From Bifidobacterium psychraerophilum (lineage in GTDB: Bacteria > Actinomycetota > Actinomycetes > Actinomycetales > Bifidobacteriaceae), in NCBI RefSeq assembly GCF_000741705.1, contig NZ_JGZI01000010.1, positions 744,001 to 808,000 of the forward strand: a stretch of 64,000 nucleotides of DNA, given 5' to 3'. Shown piece after piece: positions 1-7,682 of this stretch. The first letter of the stretch is position 1. The number at the start of each line of letters is the position of its first letter. Under the pieces are notes generated by a model. The model saw nothing but the letters and a program-made list of their open reading frames with translations, searched no databases and had not been told where the DNA came from. A program made the position numbers and the translations under genes.

Positions 1-342
1 GCCGGAATTATCCGTCAGCTGCAGGAAACCGTTGCTCTGCCCGGTGAGGTAGCCCGTGTCCTGCGTCTTGCTGCATGCTCCCAGAGTCGATTGCCCCGCC
101 TGCGGCGACGTCGTGGCGGCGGTGAGGCATGCCCCTCCGAAAGGCAGCCAATGCGAATCCTGGACACTTGAACCGGTGAAATCCTCATTGACCAGAACAG
201 AACCCACGCCGTCATCTGCGGAGGCGGATTGTGGAGCGATCAACGCTCCAAGCGACAGCATGGCGAGCACTACGAAAAAGGACACAATTTGCATATTGTG
301 CCCTAAGAAATGTATTGATTTTTTCCCCATGCCGGACAGCAT
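1..342 (-). CDS. secreted protein, N-terminal part (cut by window edge)
   Basis: This is the first 114 codons of an exported protein whose remainder lies outside the window. The chosen ATG at 342 has an AAGG Shine-Dalgarno about 7 bases upstream. A second in-frame ATG follows four codons later. Residues 1-42 form a signal peptide: a basic start with two lysines, a hydrophobic core around VVLAMLSLGALIA, and an SASA cleavage end. The mature part begins DDGVG and contains VNEDFTGSSV and DTGYLTG. It resembles the start of actinobacterial lectin-like or carbohydrate-binding surface proteins, but no catalytic motif is visible in this fragment. The next gene upstream on the same strand encodes another surface protein, so this may be a cell-envelope cluster. 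Function is unassigned. Confidence 0.7.
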   Translation of the reverse strand, partial: MLSGMGKKSIHFLGHNMQIVSFFVVLAMLSLGALIAPQSASADDGVGSVLVNEDFTGSSVQDSHWLPFGGACLTAATTSPQAGQSTLGACSKTQDTGYLTGQSNGFLQLTDNSG

Positions 343-486
343 AGCAAAACCTTGTGATTTTCAGTATTGACCAAAGCCATTCCAAGACAATGAACGCTAC
401 GCATGGCAGACGACATCCCGGGCATACCCGGGCAAGCTTTCTGCAGGACCGTTGCCTTGCAAGGCTTCTCCTATATGGATAATTCA

Positions 487-527
487 GGAAAAGAAAATCG
501 GGGCACGCCAATGACGCGTGCCCCGAT
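487..527 (-). terminator. rho-independent terminator of the PAP2/phytase-like gene
   Basis: A perfect 12-bp stem pairs 497-508 with 516-527 around a 7-base loop. On the minus strand it is followed by a TTTTCTTTTC tract (487-496). It ends transcription of the gene whose stop is at 585. The remaining 343-486 stretch holds only the start region of the secreted-protein gene. Confidence 0.85.
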
Positions 528-584
528 ACCCGCCGGCGATCAACAGCCGGATGAAAACACTGAAATTTCTGTGCTACAAGGTAA

Positions 585-3338
585 TCAGCTATTCCGACGA
601 CGGATCCTCATCACAACCAAGGATGCGCCCATCAGCAGGATCACGATCGAAACCGTTCCAAGCGCCAGAACGTCAGAACCCGTTTTGGCCAGAGGTGTGG
701 AAGATTCCTTGCCTGTGGAGACATGCGCCGGGGTACCGCTGTTGCCGCCCTTGCCGCCGGAGGGATTGCCCTGCTTCGCGCTCTTACCCGGATTGGGCGT
801 GGAGGGCGAATTCGATCCCCCATTCCCCGTATCGTTTGATGAGGCCTTGACCACACTCGGCACGCTTTGCCCGGCGGTCACCGACAGCACGTTGCCCTTG
901 CTGTCCAAGGTCACCTTCGCGCTCATCGCCGAAGCGAGATCCAGGTTGTAGTACCCCTGTGAGGAGGATTGCAGAGGATTGCCGGAAACCGGCAGCGCCG
1001 TCTTCGCCAGAACTTCGCGACGCTGCGCACTCGTCAGTGTGGGATAGGCAACGGTCAGCAGGTTCTCGGCGCCCTGCGGCACCTGTTCGACCGAAGTAGA
1101 GACAGCTTTCTGCAAAGCAGTCGTCTGGTTGCCGCTGGCGGTGAATCCATAGGTCATACGGCTTTGATAGGCCTTGATGGCGGAGCTGCGGTCGGTCACC
1201 GCCTGCGTGGATACCGGATCGACGAATGCATTCGTGTATCCATTCGCACCGTTGGCACCGGTCGCCTCAATGCATTGCGCGAGTGTGGAACCGTAGCCGC
1301 TGGCGGCGCACTGCTTGGACAGATATGCCACCAATTCCTGCCGCGCCGGCTGCAACTGGTCCTTCACGAAGGTGGGATCGGACCAGCGCGCGACGTTGGC
1401 CACATCACCATCGATTCTTCCGCCGATGATATCCAAGGGATAATGAACGCCGAGAACAATCCTGTTATTGCCTGCTTCCGAACCGCGGGCCAGAATCTCG
1501 GGAGCCAACTCGGGCAGCAATGTCGCCAAGCCGACGGCTCCGGAAGTCGCGTAAGTGGTATGTCCCGATGGGAAGGAGCCCGAGGTCACCATCGAATCGT
1601 ATGAAGGATCATGCTTGGAACCATTCGAGTCCGTCCATACCGGAACCTTGACGATGTCTACCGTCGCATCAAGCCCGGCAGCAGGATAGCCCGCATTCGT
1701 GCGGTCCACATAAGGGCGTGGGTGGTTGAAGGTGTTCTTGGCCTTGGACGTGGACAGGTAATCCCCCAAGGTGGACACGCCATAACCGGTCTGGTTGGTC
1801 TGGGTGAAGAGCTTGGTGAAAATGGGCAGGCTGCCATCGGCGATGCCTTGTGACAGGTATTTGCCCAGCACAGGACCCAATGAATCGGGCAGGGTCTCCC
1901 CCAGCTTATAGTCGGAGTCGATCAGCGCGCGCTGCTGCTGAGCCGTGGGGTTGGTGCCATCGGAACCTTTCGCGGCGGCCTTGTTGATGGCGCTGGTGAG
2001 CTCGTCATTGTGCCTGAGCACCGAGGCATTGCCGACGACGCCTTTGCCGAAGGTGCTCAGATCACCGGAGACGAAGGGGGTCGAGGCCTTCCATAGTGAG
2101 CTGAAATCGCCAAGCAAGGAGACCAGATCAGGTTGATTGCCATCCGACTCATAATCCGCGGTGTCGATGTTCAGATTGAGGACGCGGGTGGTCTGCGTGG
2201 CGCCGAAATTATTGTCGCTGATGATGCTGAGGGCTGCGCTGTCACCATCTCTGTTGGTTATGGCCATCCCCTCATAGTTATCCATAAGAGGGTTCTTCTG
2301 GGTGGCACCGGCTTTGGCTGTGGCACCAAGCGTCTTGCAGTTGGTCAGATTCGCCAGAGTCCGTGAAGCGAGGAAATCGGTGCTGGGGGCGGCGGAGAGA
2401 TTGGACACGGATGAGACATCGACCTCCGAGCTCAATCCGCTGGCCTTTGAAAGAATCACGTCATTGCCACTGGTTTTGCTGAAGGAACGCTGCAGCACCA
2501 GTACGCTATCATCCGAAAGCGCGGCGATCTCAGAAACGCCTTTTGCGCTGTCCGCAACCTTGAAAGCGACCTGCTTGCTCAGCTTCCATTGCCCTTGGGC
2601 CCCGGACAGATCATCGCGGTACACCAGGAAACGCCTCGACAGCGTATCCGAGGATGATGCATCGCCCGAGAGCGTCCCCTCCATAGCGGCGACGATCTGA
2701 TGCCCGGCGGGAGAGATCGTCAGCCCCTCAAGAGTCAGATTGTTGCTGGCCTCGCCGCTCGGTGCCGTGCTGTCGTTATGCACCCGGAAACGGTCGGGAA
2801 CGGCAAGCTCGCTTTTCTGCACGCCGTCCCTGCCGAAGATGCGGATGGATGGCTCGGTCTCCGAACTCACCAGATAATCACCATCGGGAAGAACCGCAAG
2901 TCCCTCGTTATCGGAAGTGTTGCCGGTGTATGCGGTACCGCTTTGATCCTTGAGGATCAACGGGTCACGGGTGATGGCAGGCTTGCTCATATCATTGCCC
3001 AGGAACCATATCCTGGCTGTCGTATCACCATTGTTGTCCAAGCTCGACACGTAGGAGTCGCTCTGTTGATCCCAGGCCAGCGAGGACAGGCCGCCGACCT
3101 TCTCGTTCTTGTAGCTGACGTTGTCCAAAGCGTCGGTGTATCCGGCCATGCTCACATCCGCCGAGCATGCATCCGACGGTGCAGCCACGGCTCCGGGCAC
3201 CGTATTCGTTTCTGCGGCCTGGGCCGCAGGTATGGCGCCGACATTAATCGTGGTCACGCATACGGCAGCCGCGGCGATGGCAACGACCCAACGTCGAGCA
3301 TGCCTTGATTCCCTGTTTTCTAGCATATTCCCCTTCAT
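585..3338 (-). CDS. cell-wall-anchored two-domain phosphatase (phytase/esterase-like + PAP2)
   Basis: Predicted surface enzyme of 917 residues. Residues 1-42 are a signal peptide ending AAQAAE. Residues about 75-395 look like the esterase-like beta-propeller of phytase (EGLAVLPDGDYLVSSE, LTLEGLTISPAG). Residues about 530-660 form a PAP2 acid-phosphatase core with the conserved motifs KNTFNHPRP, SGSFPSGHTTYA and NNRIVLGVHYPLDIIGG, which carry the catalytic histidines and arginine. A Gly/Ser/Pro-rich spacer leads to LAKTG (883-887), a hydrophobic helix and an RIRRR tail, which is a sortase signal of the actinobacterial LAxTG kind. Likely role: dephosphorylating external phospho-compounds at the cell surface (inference; substrate unknown). 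Start 3338 is ATG. An ATG four codons in (3326), with AAGGGG upstream, is an alternative. Confidence 0.88.
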   Translation of the reverse strand: MKGNMLENRESRHARRWVVAIAAAAVCVTTINVGAIPAAQAAETNTVPGAVAAPSDACSADVSMAGYTDALDNVSYKNEKVGGLSSLAWDQQSDSYVSSLDNNGDTTARIWFLGNDMSKPAITRDPLILKDQSGTAYTGNTSDNEGLAVLPDGDYLVSSETEPSIRIFGRDGVQKSELAVPDRFRVHNDSTAPSGEASNNLTLEGLTISPAGHQIVAAMEGTLSGDASSSDTLSRRFLVYRDDLSGAQGQWKLSKQVAFKVADSAKGVSEIAALSDDSVLVLQRSFSKTSGNDVILSKASGLSSEVDVSSVSNLSAAPSTDFLASRTLANLTNCKTLGATAKAGATQKNPLMDNYEGMAITNRDGDSAALSIISDNNFGATQTTRVLNLNIDTADYESDGNQPDLVSLLGDFSSLWKASTPFVSGDLSTFGKGVVGNASVLRHNDELTSAINKAAAKGSDGTNPTAQQQRALIDSDYKLGETLPDSLGPVLGKYLSQGIADGSLPIFTKLFTQTNQTGYGVSTLGDYLSTSKAKNTFNHPRPYVDRTNAGYPAAGLDATVDIVKVPVWTDSNGSKHDPSYDSMVTSGSFPSGHTTYATSGAVGLATLLPELAPEILARGSEAGNNRIVLGVHYPLDIIGGRIDGDVANVARWSDPTFVKDQLQPARQELVAYLSKQCAASGYGSTLAQCIEATGANGANGYTNAFVDPVSTQAVTDRSSAIKAYQSRMTYGFTASGNQTTALQKAVSTSVEQVPQGAENLLTVAYPTLTSAQRREVLAKTALPVSGNPLQSSSQGYYNLDLASAMSAKVTLDSKGNVLSVTAGQSVPSVVKASSNDTGNGGSNSPSTPNPGKSAKQGNPSGGKGGNSGTPAHVSTGKESSTPLAKTGSDVLALGTVSIVILLMGASLVVMRIRRRNS

Positions 3339-3664
3339 CCTCTATGGCGCCCCTATTCCCCTGACCGGCTGTTTACAGGCGGGTACTCGGTCACCATAGG
3401 CGAGGCTAGTCGCCGGAATCGGCGCGACTGGGCCACTCGAACCAACAGGTCGACAACCTTTGATGAATTTCCGGTAACCATGATGGAACACGCGAAGTTT
3501 CACCGCTTCGTCAGCAGCATACTTGGCCATAAGCGACCATCAAGCGGGTCAGGCACGCCATCGTGCAAGCCTGCGCACCTATCCCCCAACTGATCTCATG
3601 CCTGATGAGCGGCAGCGGGGATGCGAGGGGCCCGGCCCTCAATCGGGCAATCAGCGGATGCGGT
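3339..3664. other. intergenic region, no gene seen
   Basis: This 326-base stretch separates the start of the PAP2/phytase-like gene from the stop of the DsrE-like gene. It presumably holds the promoter of the former. No convincing -35/-10 pair, tRNA, conserved RNA motif or strong hairpin was found. Confidence 0.5.
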
Positions 3665-4003
3665 TCACAGCCTGATATACCAGGCATCGCCTGATTGCTG
3701 CTGTGCGATGAACACGATCCCCGAGGGCACGACGTCAACGCATGCAGGAACATCCTGCCGTCCTATGCGATGACCGCGCATGGCCGTGGCGCATGCATGC
3801 ACCGTCACCCCCTGCGGAATCTGCGACTGCGATACATCCAAGATGCCGGGTATCGCCGAATGGTTGGCGACGATATGAATCTCCGAGGCGCACGCCGGGT
3901 CCCGGATGATCTCGCCACTGAGGCGCAAGGCCCGCCGAACGTCCTCAGGACTGTCGGAAGCGTGCAGGATCAGGGGTCCGACCTCCACATCATCTGCTGA
4001 CAT
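3665..4003 (-). CDS. DsrE/DsrF-like family protein
   Basis: Small cytosolic protein of 112 residues. The fold signature of DsrE-like proteins is visible: an N-terminal LILHASDSPEDVRRAL strand-helix, central IHIVANHSAIPG, a cysteine in VTVHACATAMRGH, and the late VDVVPSGIVFIAQQQ segment. Family members include sulfur-relay proteins and many uncharacterised small proteins. The single cysteine is at the position occupied by a conserved Cys in much of the family. Start 4003 was chosen because GGAAGG lies 8 bases upstream. The longer frame to 4048 has no such site. It stands alone between two unrelated genes on the same strand. No sulfur-relay partners (TusA, DsrC) are nearby, so the biochemical role is open. 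Confidence 0.75.
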   Translation of the reverse strand: MSADDVEVGPLILHASDSPEDVRRALRLSGEIIRDPACASEIHIVANHSAIPGILDVSQSQIPQGVTVHACATAMRGHRIGRQDVPACVDVVPSGIVFIAQQQSGDAWYIRL

Positions 4004-4163
4004 GCTCAACACCTTCCACACGACCTGCGCATCGTCTCGGATGCGCATACACCCAACTGAAAAGACTACAGTGAGGCGGACCGCAGCGGGGCAGGCAACG
4101 TCCGCAATCCGATCCTTACCTGCGGCAACGCCACCTGTGTCACAGACGAGGCACCGGCCCGCC

Positions 4164-5420
4164 TCAGTTCCTTTTCAGGGAATTGAAGATGGTCGACTGC
4201 ACGAATTCATCCCCCACGTTCAGCAGACTAAAGGATTGTCCGTCGCCTTTCGCTTCGGCATCATAGATCTGCTGATATTTGACTTTCCCGCCGGTCTGCA
4301 AATCGACCAAGGTCTGTGCCTCCTCGTCCGATATCTTCTGCGCATTCTCACCACTCAAGGAATCCTTCGCGGCAACATAACCCCAGCGCGTGGTCCAAAC
4401 CGCCACGCTGTGCGTCGAATCCAGTTGGGCATGGGCAACCATCGCACTGCCGATGTCGCCGGCCGTGATATTCGCCGTATCGACCACACGAAGCTGGCAG
4501 AGCGCCCGATCAGGATAATCCTTGGAATAGATGGTGACCGTATCGCCGCTCTGTTGCACAACCACACGGTTCTGCCAATAATCAGGTATATCGAACTGGT
4601 ACTGGTCCGCCGTCACGTGCTTCGAATCCTCCTGCTCCTTCTTCTGGACGCTCGCATTCACGGCATCGATCGCCTTCTGCAACGCCGTCTGGGCATTCTC
4701 GTAGCTTGAGGTGCTGCTGGTGTCATTCGCGGCTACGGTCTTTTCGGCGGCTGTGATCGCCTCCTGCAGACTGCTTCGCGTCGCATTGTCCGCGACCTTG
4801 CCTTCCGTGGAGGAAAGCAGGCTTCGCGCCTTCGTCAACACCGAGTTCAGGCCATTTTTCGCATCATCCACGGTCTTCTGTTTCTTGCTGGCACTGACGG
4901 CGGTCACGGCATCGCTGACGGCCTTCGTGTTGTCCTGAAGCACCCCCGCATTCATCTCCAACGCCGCCGCATTGCTGTTCAAAGTGTCGCGATCCGCATT
5001 CGCGGAGCAATCACTACGCGTCGGAACATCAGCTTTCAGCGCGTCCTGAAGATCGCTCACCGTCGCTGAGTCATCCACCTGATCCTGCCCCACGGACCCG
5101 GCATCAGCAGACGCCTTCGTTTTCGCGGCCTCGAACTCCTTAAGAGCCTTGTCATAGGCAGTGAGATTGCTTCTGCAAGCCTCCAAAGCCTCCTGCTGCC
5201 GCACCGATGTGATATGACCATTGAACGCCCGTACCCCGAAGATGCCGGCTGCAATAAGCACCACTGCGACACAGAGCGCAATGAGCAAACGTCGCCAATG
5301 GCGACCATGCCCTTGCCCATCATCATGTCCGCCATCACCCGGATCGGCCGGACCGCCACCTTGGAAAGCTGGCACCTGCACCGCTTCCAAAACCTGTGTA
5401 TCTTCGTTCTCAGTCGACAC
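4164..5420 (-). CDS. membrane-anchored extracellular coiled-coil protein, unknown function
   Basis: A 418-residue protein with a GTG start preceded by AGAGGGA six bases upstream. Residues 1-40 are acidic and Gly/Asp-rich and cytoplasmic. One transmembrane helix follows (about 44-64, LLIALCVAVVLIAAGIFGV). Residues 75-265 are Ala/Lys/Asp-rich and helical, with repeated patterns such as AAEKTVAANDTSS and QTALQKAIDAVNAS that recall FIVAR-type helical surface repeats. The C-terminal 150 residues (from about YQFDIPDYWQNRVVV) form a globular domain of the type seen in bifidobacterial secreted proteins (IPDYW, TRWGYVA). No catalytic motif is evident. The protein is probably a type II membrane protein facing outward. 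A perfect 20-bp dyad lies 60-79 bases upstream and may be an operator. Confidence 0.75.
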   Translation of the reverse strand: MSTENEDTQVLEAVQVPAFQGGGPADPGDGGHDDGQGHGRHWRRLLIALCVAVVLIAAGIFGVRAFNGHITSVRQQEALEACRSNLTAYDKALKEFEAAKTKASADAGSVGQDQVDDSATVSDLQDALKADVPTRSDCSANADRDTLNSNAAALEMNAGVLQDNTKAVSDAVTAVSASKKQKTVDDAKNGLNSVLTKARSLLSSTEGKVADNATRSSLQEAITAAEKTVAANDTSSTSSYENAQTALQKAIDAVNASVQKKEQEDSKHVTADQYQFDIPDYWQNRVVVQQSGDTVTIYSKDYPDRALCQLRVVDTANITAGDIGSAMVAHAQLDSTHSVAVWTTRWGYVAAKDSLSGENAQKISDEEAQTLVDLQTGGKVKYQQIYDAEAKGDGQSFSLLNVGDEFVQSTIFNSLKRN

Positions 5421-5479
5421 CGCTGTTCCCTCTTCCCAGCTTGCATGCCCTACTTGCCGGACATTGACGGCCCTTCATG

Positions 5480-5499
5480 CGCTAACACCAATGTTAGCG
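5480..5499. promoter_or_regulatory. 20-bp dyad upstream of the coiled-coil membrane protein
   Basis: CGCTAACACCAATGTTAGCG consists of two perfect 8-base arms around CCAA. It lies 60 bases upstream of the GTG at 5420, where an operator would be expected. The half-sites read like LacI-family half-sites but in the reverse orientation (diverging), so the binding protein is not identifiable from sequence. Confidence 0.5.
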
Positions 5500-5688
5500 T
5501 CACTTCGAGCCCCATCAGAATGCCGTCAGGGCTCCCCTGATGAGGACAAGCATAGCCAAGGCCAAAGGTGGCGGCCATATCAAGGCCCCTTACATCACCG
5601 AATCAATGCATACTGGAGGAAGGAGCGACCACCGTCAACACACAGACAGTGTTCACTCACCAAATCAAGCCAGGGATGTTGCCTGCAC

Positions 5689-5718
5689 GGTCCATCTGTA
5701 CAAGGTCCATCTATACAC
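5689..5718. repeat. tandem 15-bp repeat, two copies
   Basis: GGTCCATCTGTACAA is followed directly by GGTCCATCTATACAC. A related GTCCGTTAGCAC lies just after. The repeat sits downstream of the DUF3052 gene and about 270 bases upstream of the coiled-coil gene, in otherwise empty sequence. It could be protein-binding iterons or chance. No other feature is seen in 5500-5768. Confidence 0.4.
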
Positions 5719-5768
5719 AGTCCGTTAGCACAGTGCGCAGCACCATGAGCTCACCCGAAGGAAAGGCT

Positions 5769-6185
5769 TCAGCGACCTTTACCGAAAGCACTCAGGCGAA
5801 CGCCATTCCAATTCGCGCTGATGCGCAAGGGCATCGCAGCATTCATACCCGCGGTCTTCGCGGCATTCTGAATCGTGCTGGCGTTAGGGGCTCCCGGTCG
5901 TCCGGGCTTAGGAGTCAGGATCCAGAGCGGGCCGTCATCTCCCAAAACCGTATATGCATCCACAATGGTGTCGGCAAGGTCGTCCTCATCATCTCCATCA
6001 CGCCACCAGATTATGGTTCCGTCAATCGCCGAGTCATAATCTTCGTCAACGATTTCTTCGCCGGTGCACTTTTCTATCCGAGCGCGAATGTCATCATCCA
6101 CATCGTCGTCCCACATCCATTCCTGGATAATGCCACCGGGATGGAATCCGAATTCTTCCGCTTCCTGGGTCGTCGTATCAGCCAC
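5769..6185 (-). CDS. DUF3052 family protein
   Basis: Actinobacteria-specific family of unknown function, 138 residues, acidic and cytosolic. The conserved family blocks are all present: GFHPGGIIQEWMWDDDVDDD, EEIVDEDYDSAIDGTIIWWRDGD, GPLWILTPKPGRPGAP and a final NWNGVRLSAFG. The GTG start at 6185 has TATGCT six bases before it and only a weak GGGG. The transcript may therefore be leaderless, with TATGCT as the -10 box (inference). It stands alone. In some relatives the gene lies near pyruvate dehydrogenase or redox genes, but no such context exists here. Confidence 0.85.
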   Translation of the reverse strand: MADTTTQEAEEFGFHPGGIIQEWMWDDDVDDDIRARIEKCTGEEIVDEDYDSAIDGTIIWWRDGDDEDDLADTIVDAYTVLGDDGPLWILTPKPGRPGAPNASTIQNAAKTAGMNAAMPLRISANWNGVRLSAFGKGR

Positions 6186-6479
6186 AACCCCAGCATAACA
6201 ACACAGGCGAACAGCATGTTAACAAGATGTCCATCCGCAAGCCATCACCCGCGCCACAGACGCCCCGACAGGACAGGGAATCACACATGCATGCGGTGAT
6301 GATCCACGCCCGTGAAACACGCGGCACAGGAATCGGAGCAGCCAAGGACCGGCGTGACAGAGAACGGAATACGAGCCCGCAGCGCGATTCCCCGCGAACG
6401 CGACATGGCCTGTTGGGTGCCCTGCCCGGGTTTCGAAGTGTGTGAATCGGCTTTGCGGTGTCTGCCGTGTCCGGATTGC

Positions 6480-6763
6480 TTGAACGTTGCGTTTGGTATT
6501 ACGGCTTGTGGCAATCGCTGCGCGATTCTTACTGAGCGTTGCACGCTCCATCGCACCCCGAAGAGGGGGTGCTCACCTCACCTACATGCAGCCCACAGGG
6601 CTGCATGCTTAACGGCTCAGCTTTGTGGCCGCTCACTTCGCCTGTTTTGTTCAACGTTGCTTTTGGTGTTTACGACTTGTGGCAATCGCTGCGCGATTCT
6701 TCGCGGCCTTTGTGGCCGCTCACTTCGCCTACGTACAGCCCACTGGGCTGTACGCTTTACGGC
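6480..6763. repeat. array of short hairpins in two imperfect copies
   Basis: Copy A begins at about 6480 and copy B at about 6650. Both share the block from TGGCAATCGCTGCGCGATTC and end with CGGCTCAG. Almost the whole stretch folds into successive stems: AATCGC-TGC-GCGATT (twice), GAGCGT-TGC-ACGCTC, GCACCCC...GGGGGTGC, ATGCAGCCC-ACA-GGGCTGCAT, GCGGCC...GGCCGC and TACAGCCCACTGGGCTGTA. It follows the stop codon of the PDZ protease gene (minus strand). The region 6186-6479 upstream shows no gene. The array may act as a terminator or RNA-stabilising 3' element, or be a decayed repetitive element. Confidence 0.6.
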
Positions 6764-7612
6764 TCAGCAGGTTGGGAGGGAGGAGGCTTTGCCTTGGCCT
6801 ATGGCGACCAAGGCCTGGTAGGCGCCATCCAAGGTGGAGACCTTGACGACCCTCAACCCACTGGGCACATGGCCCACCACATCGGAGCAATTCGATGCCG
6901 GCGCGAGGAACCACTGCGCACCATCGCGCTTCGCCCCAAGCATTTTGAGTCGGATGCCTCCTATCGCGCCGACCTTACCCTCATCATCCATCGTGCCCGT
7001 CCCGGCGATCTTCTTGCCGCCGGTCTCGTTCTGCTCGGTGAGTTTGTCAATCGTCCCAAGGGTATACATCAGACCGGCCGAAGGACCACCAATGTCATCA
7101 ACATGGATGGAGACCTTCGCCGAGGAAACATCCACGCCCTTCGCCTCCAGGAATTTCAATGCCTGTGAGGTTGCGGCATCCTGCGAGGATGTCATCTGCG
7201 TCTTGTTCTCGTTCACATACTGGTCAACGGTCTGCCCCTCGGGGAATATGGCCTCGCGTGGCATGACGATGCTATGGCTGTCGAACCACGCCCAAAGAAC
7301 CTGCGCATTGGTGACGGGATACCCCGGAACACCCACCGCATTGACGGTCGTCATCAGCAAGGAACCCGAATCCTTGTATGTCGTGACACCGGAGATCTTG
7401 ATGACCGCGGCATCACCCGACTTGCCCAGCACATCCTGCGTCGGCCCCGGGCTCTCCACCACATAAGGACTCGGGAGCAGGAGCATGATCAGTCCTATCA
7501 CCAAAGCGAGCGCACCTACCCGCGCTCCCATCGGCGTCGCTTTGTAACGGTTCAGAAAGCCTTTGAATGCGCCAGTGGCGGACATTCCCCGTTTCGTATG
7601 CAGAGTTGCCAT
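6764..7612 (-). CDS. PDZ/Lon-type membrane protease (YlbL-like)
   Basis: A 282-residue protein anchored by one N-terminal transmembrane helix (VGALALVIGLIMLLL), with its catalytic part outside. The central region is PDZ-like. The C-terminal S16 (Lon-type) domain shows the catalytic serine in GGPSAGL and the catalytic lysine in GKVGAIGGIRLK, so the Ser-Lys dyad is intact. It corresponds to the actinobacterial YlbL/Rv3194c group. It diverges from the zincin_2 gene, as in the mycobacterial Rv3194c-Rv3195 pair (established synteny). Start: ATG at 7612. TACTAT lies seven bases upstream with no well-spaced Shine-Dalgarno, so a leaderless mRNA is possible. ATG 7585 is an alternative. Confidence 0.88.
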   Translation of the reverse strand: MATLHTKRGMSATGAFKGFLNRYKATPMGARVGALALVIGLIMLLLPSPYVVESPGPTQDVLGKSGDAAVIKISGVTTYKDSGSLLMTTVNAVGVPGYPVTNAQVLWAWFDSHSIVMPREAIFPEGQTVDQYVNENKTQMTSSQDAATSQALKFLEAKGVDVSSAKVSIHVDDIGGPSAGLMYTLGTIDKLTEQNETGGKKIAGTGTMDDEGKVGAIGGIRLKMLGAKRDGAQWFLAPASNCSDVVGHVPSGLRVVKVSTLDGAYQALVAIGQGKASSLPTC

Positions 7613-7682
7613 ACCTCTAATAGTATGGATGTGGACGACGAGTATGCTTGTCGGCACGAAATCATCTCGACAAAGACGGAAT

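Noticed and set aside
3361-3460. tRNA-like GGTTCGAGT near 3440 on the minus strand
   Set aside because: The T-stem does not pair and no acceptor or anticodon stem could be built.
6227-6551. Short open frames on both strands in the hairpin region
   Set aside because: Arg/Cys/His-rich translations, no ribosome sites, and they cross the stems.
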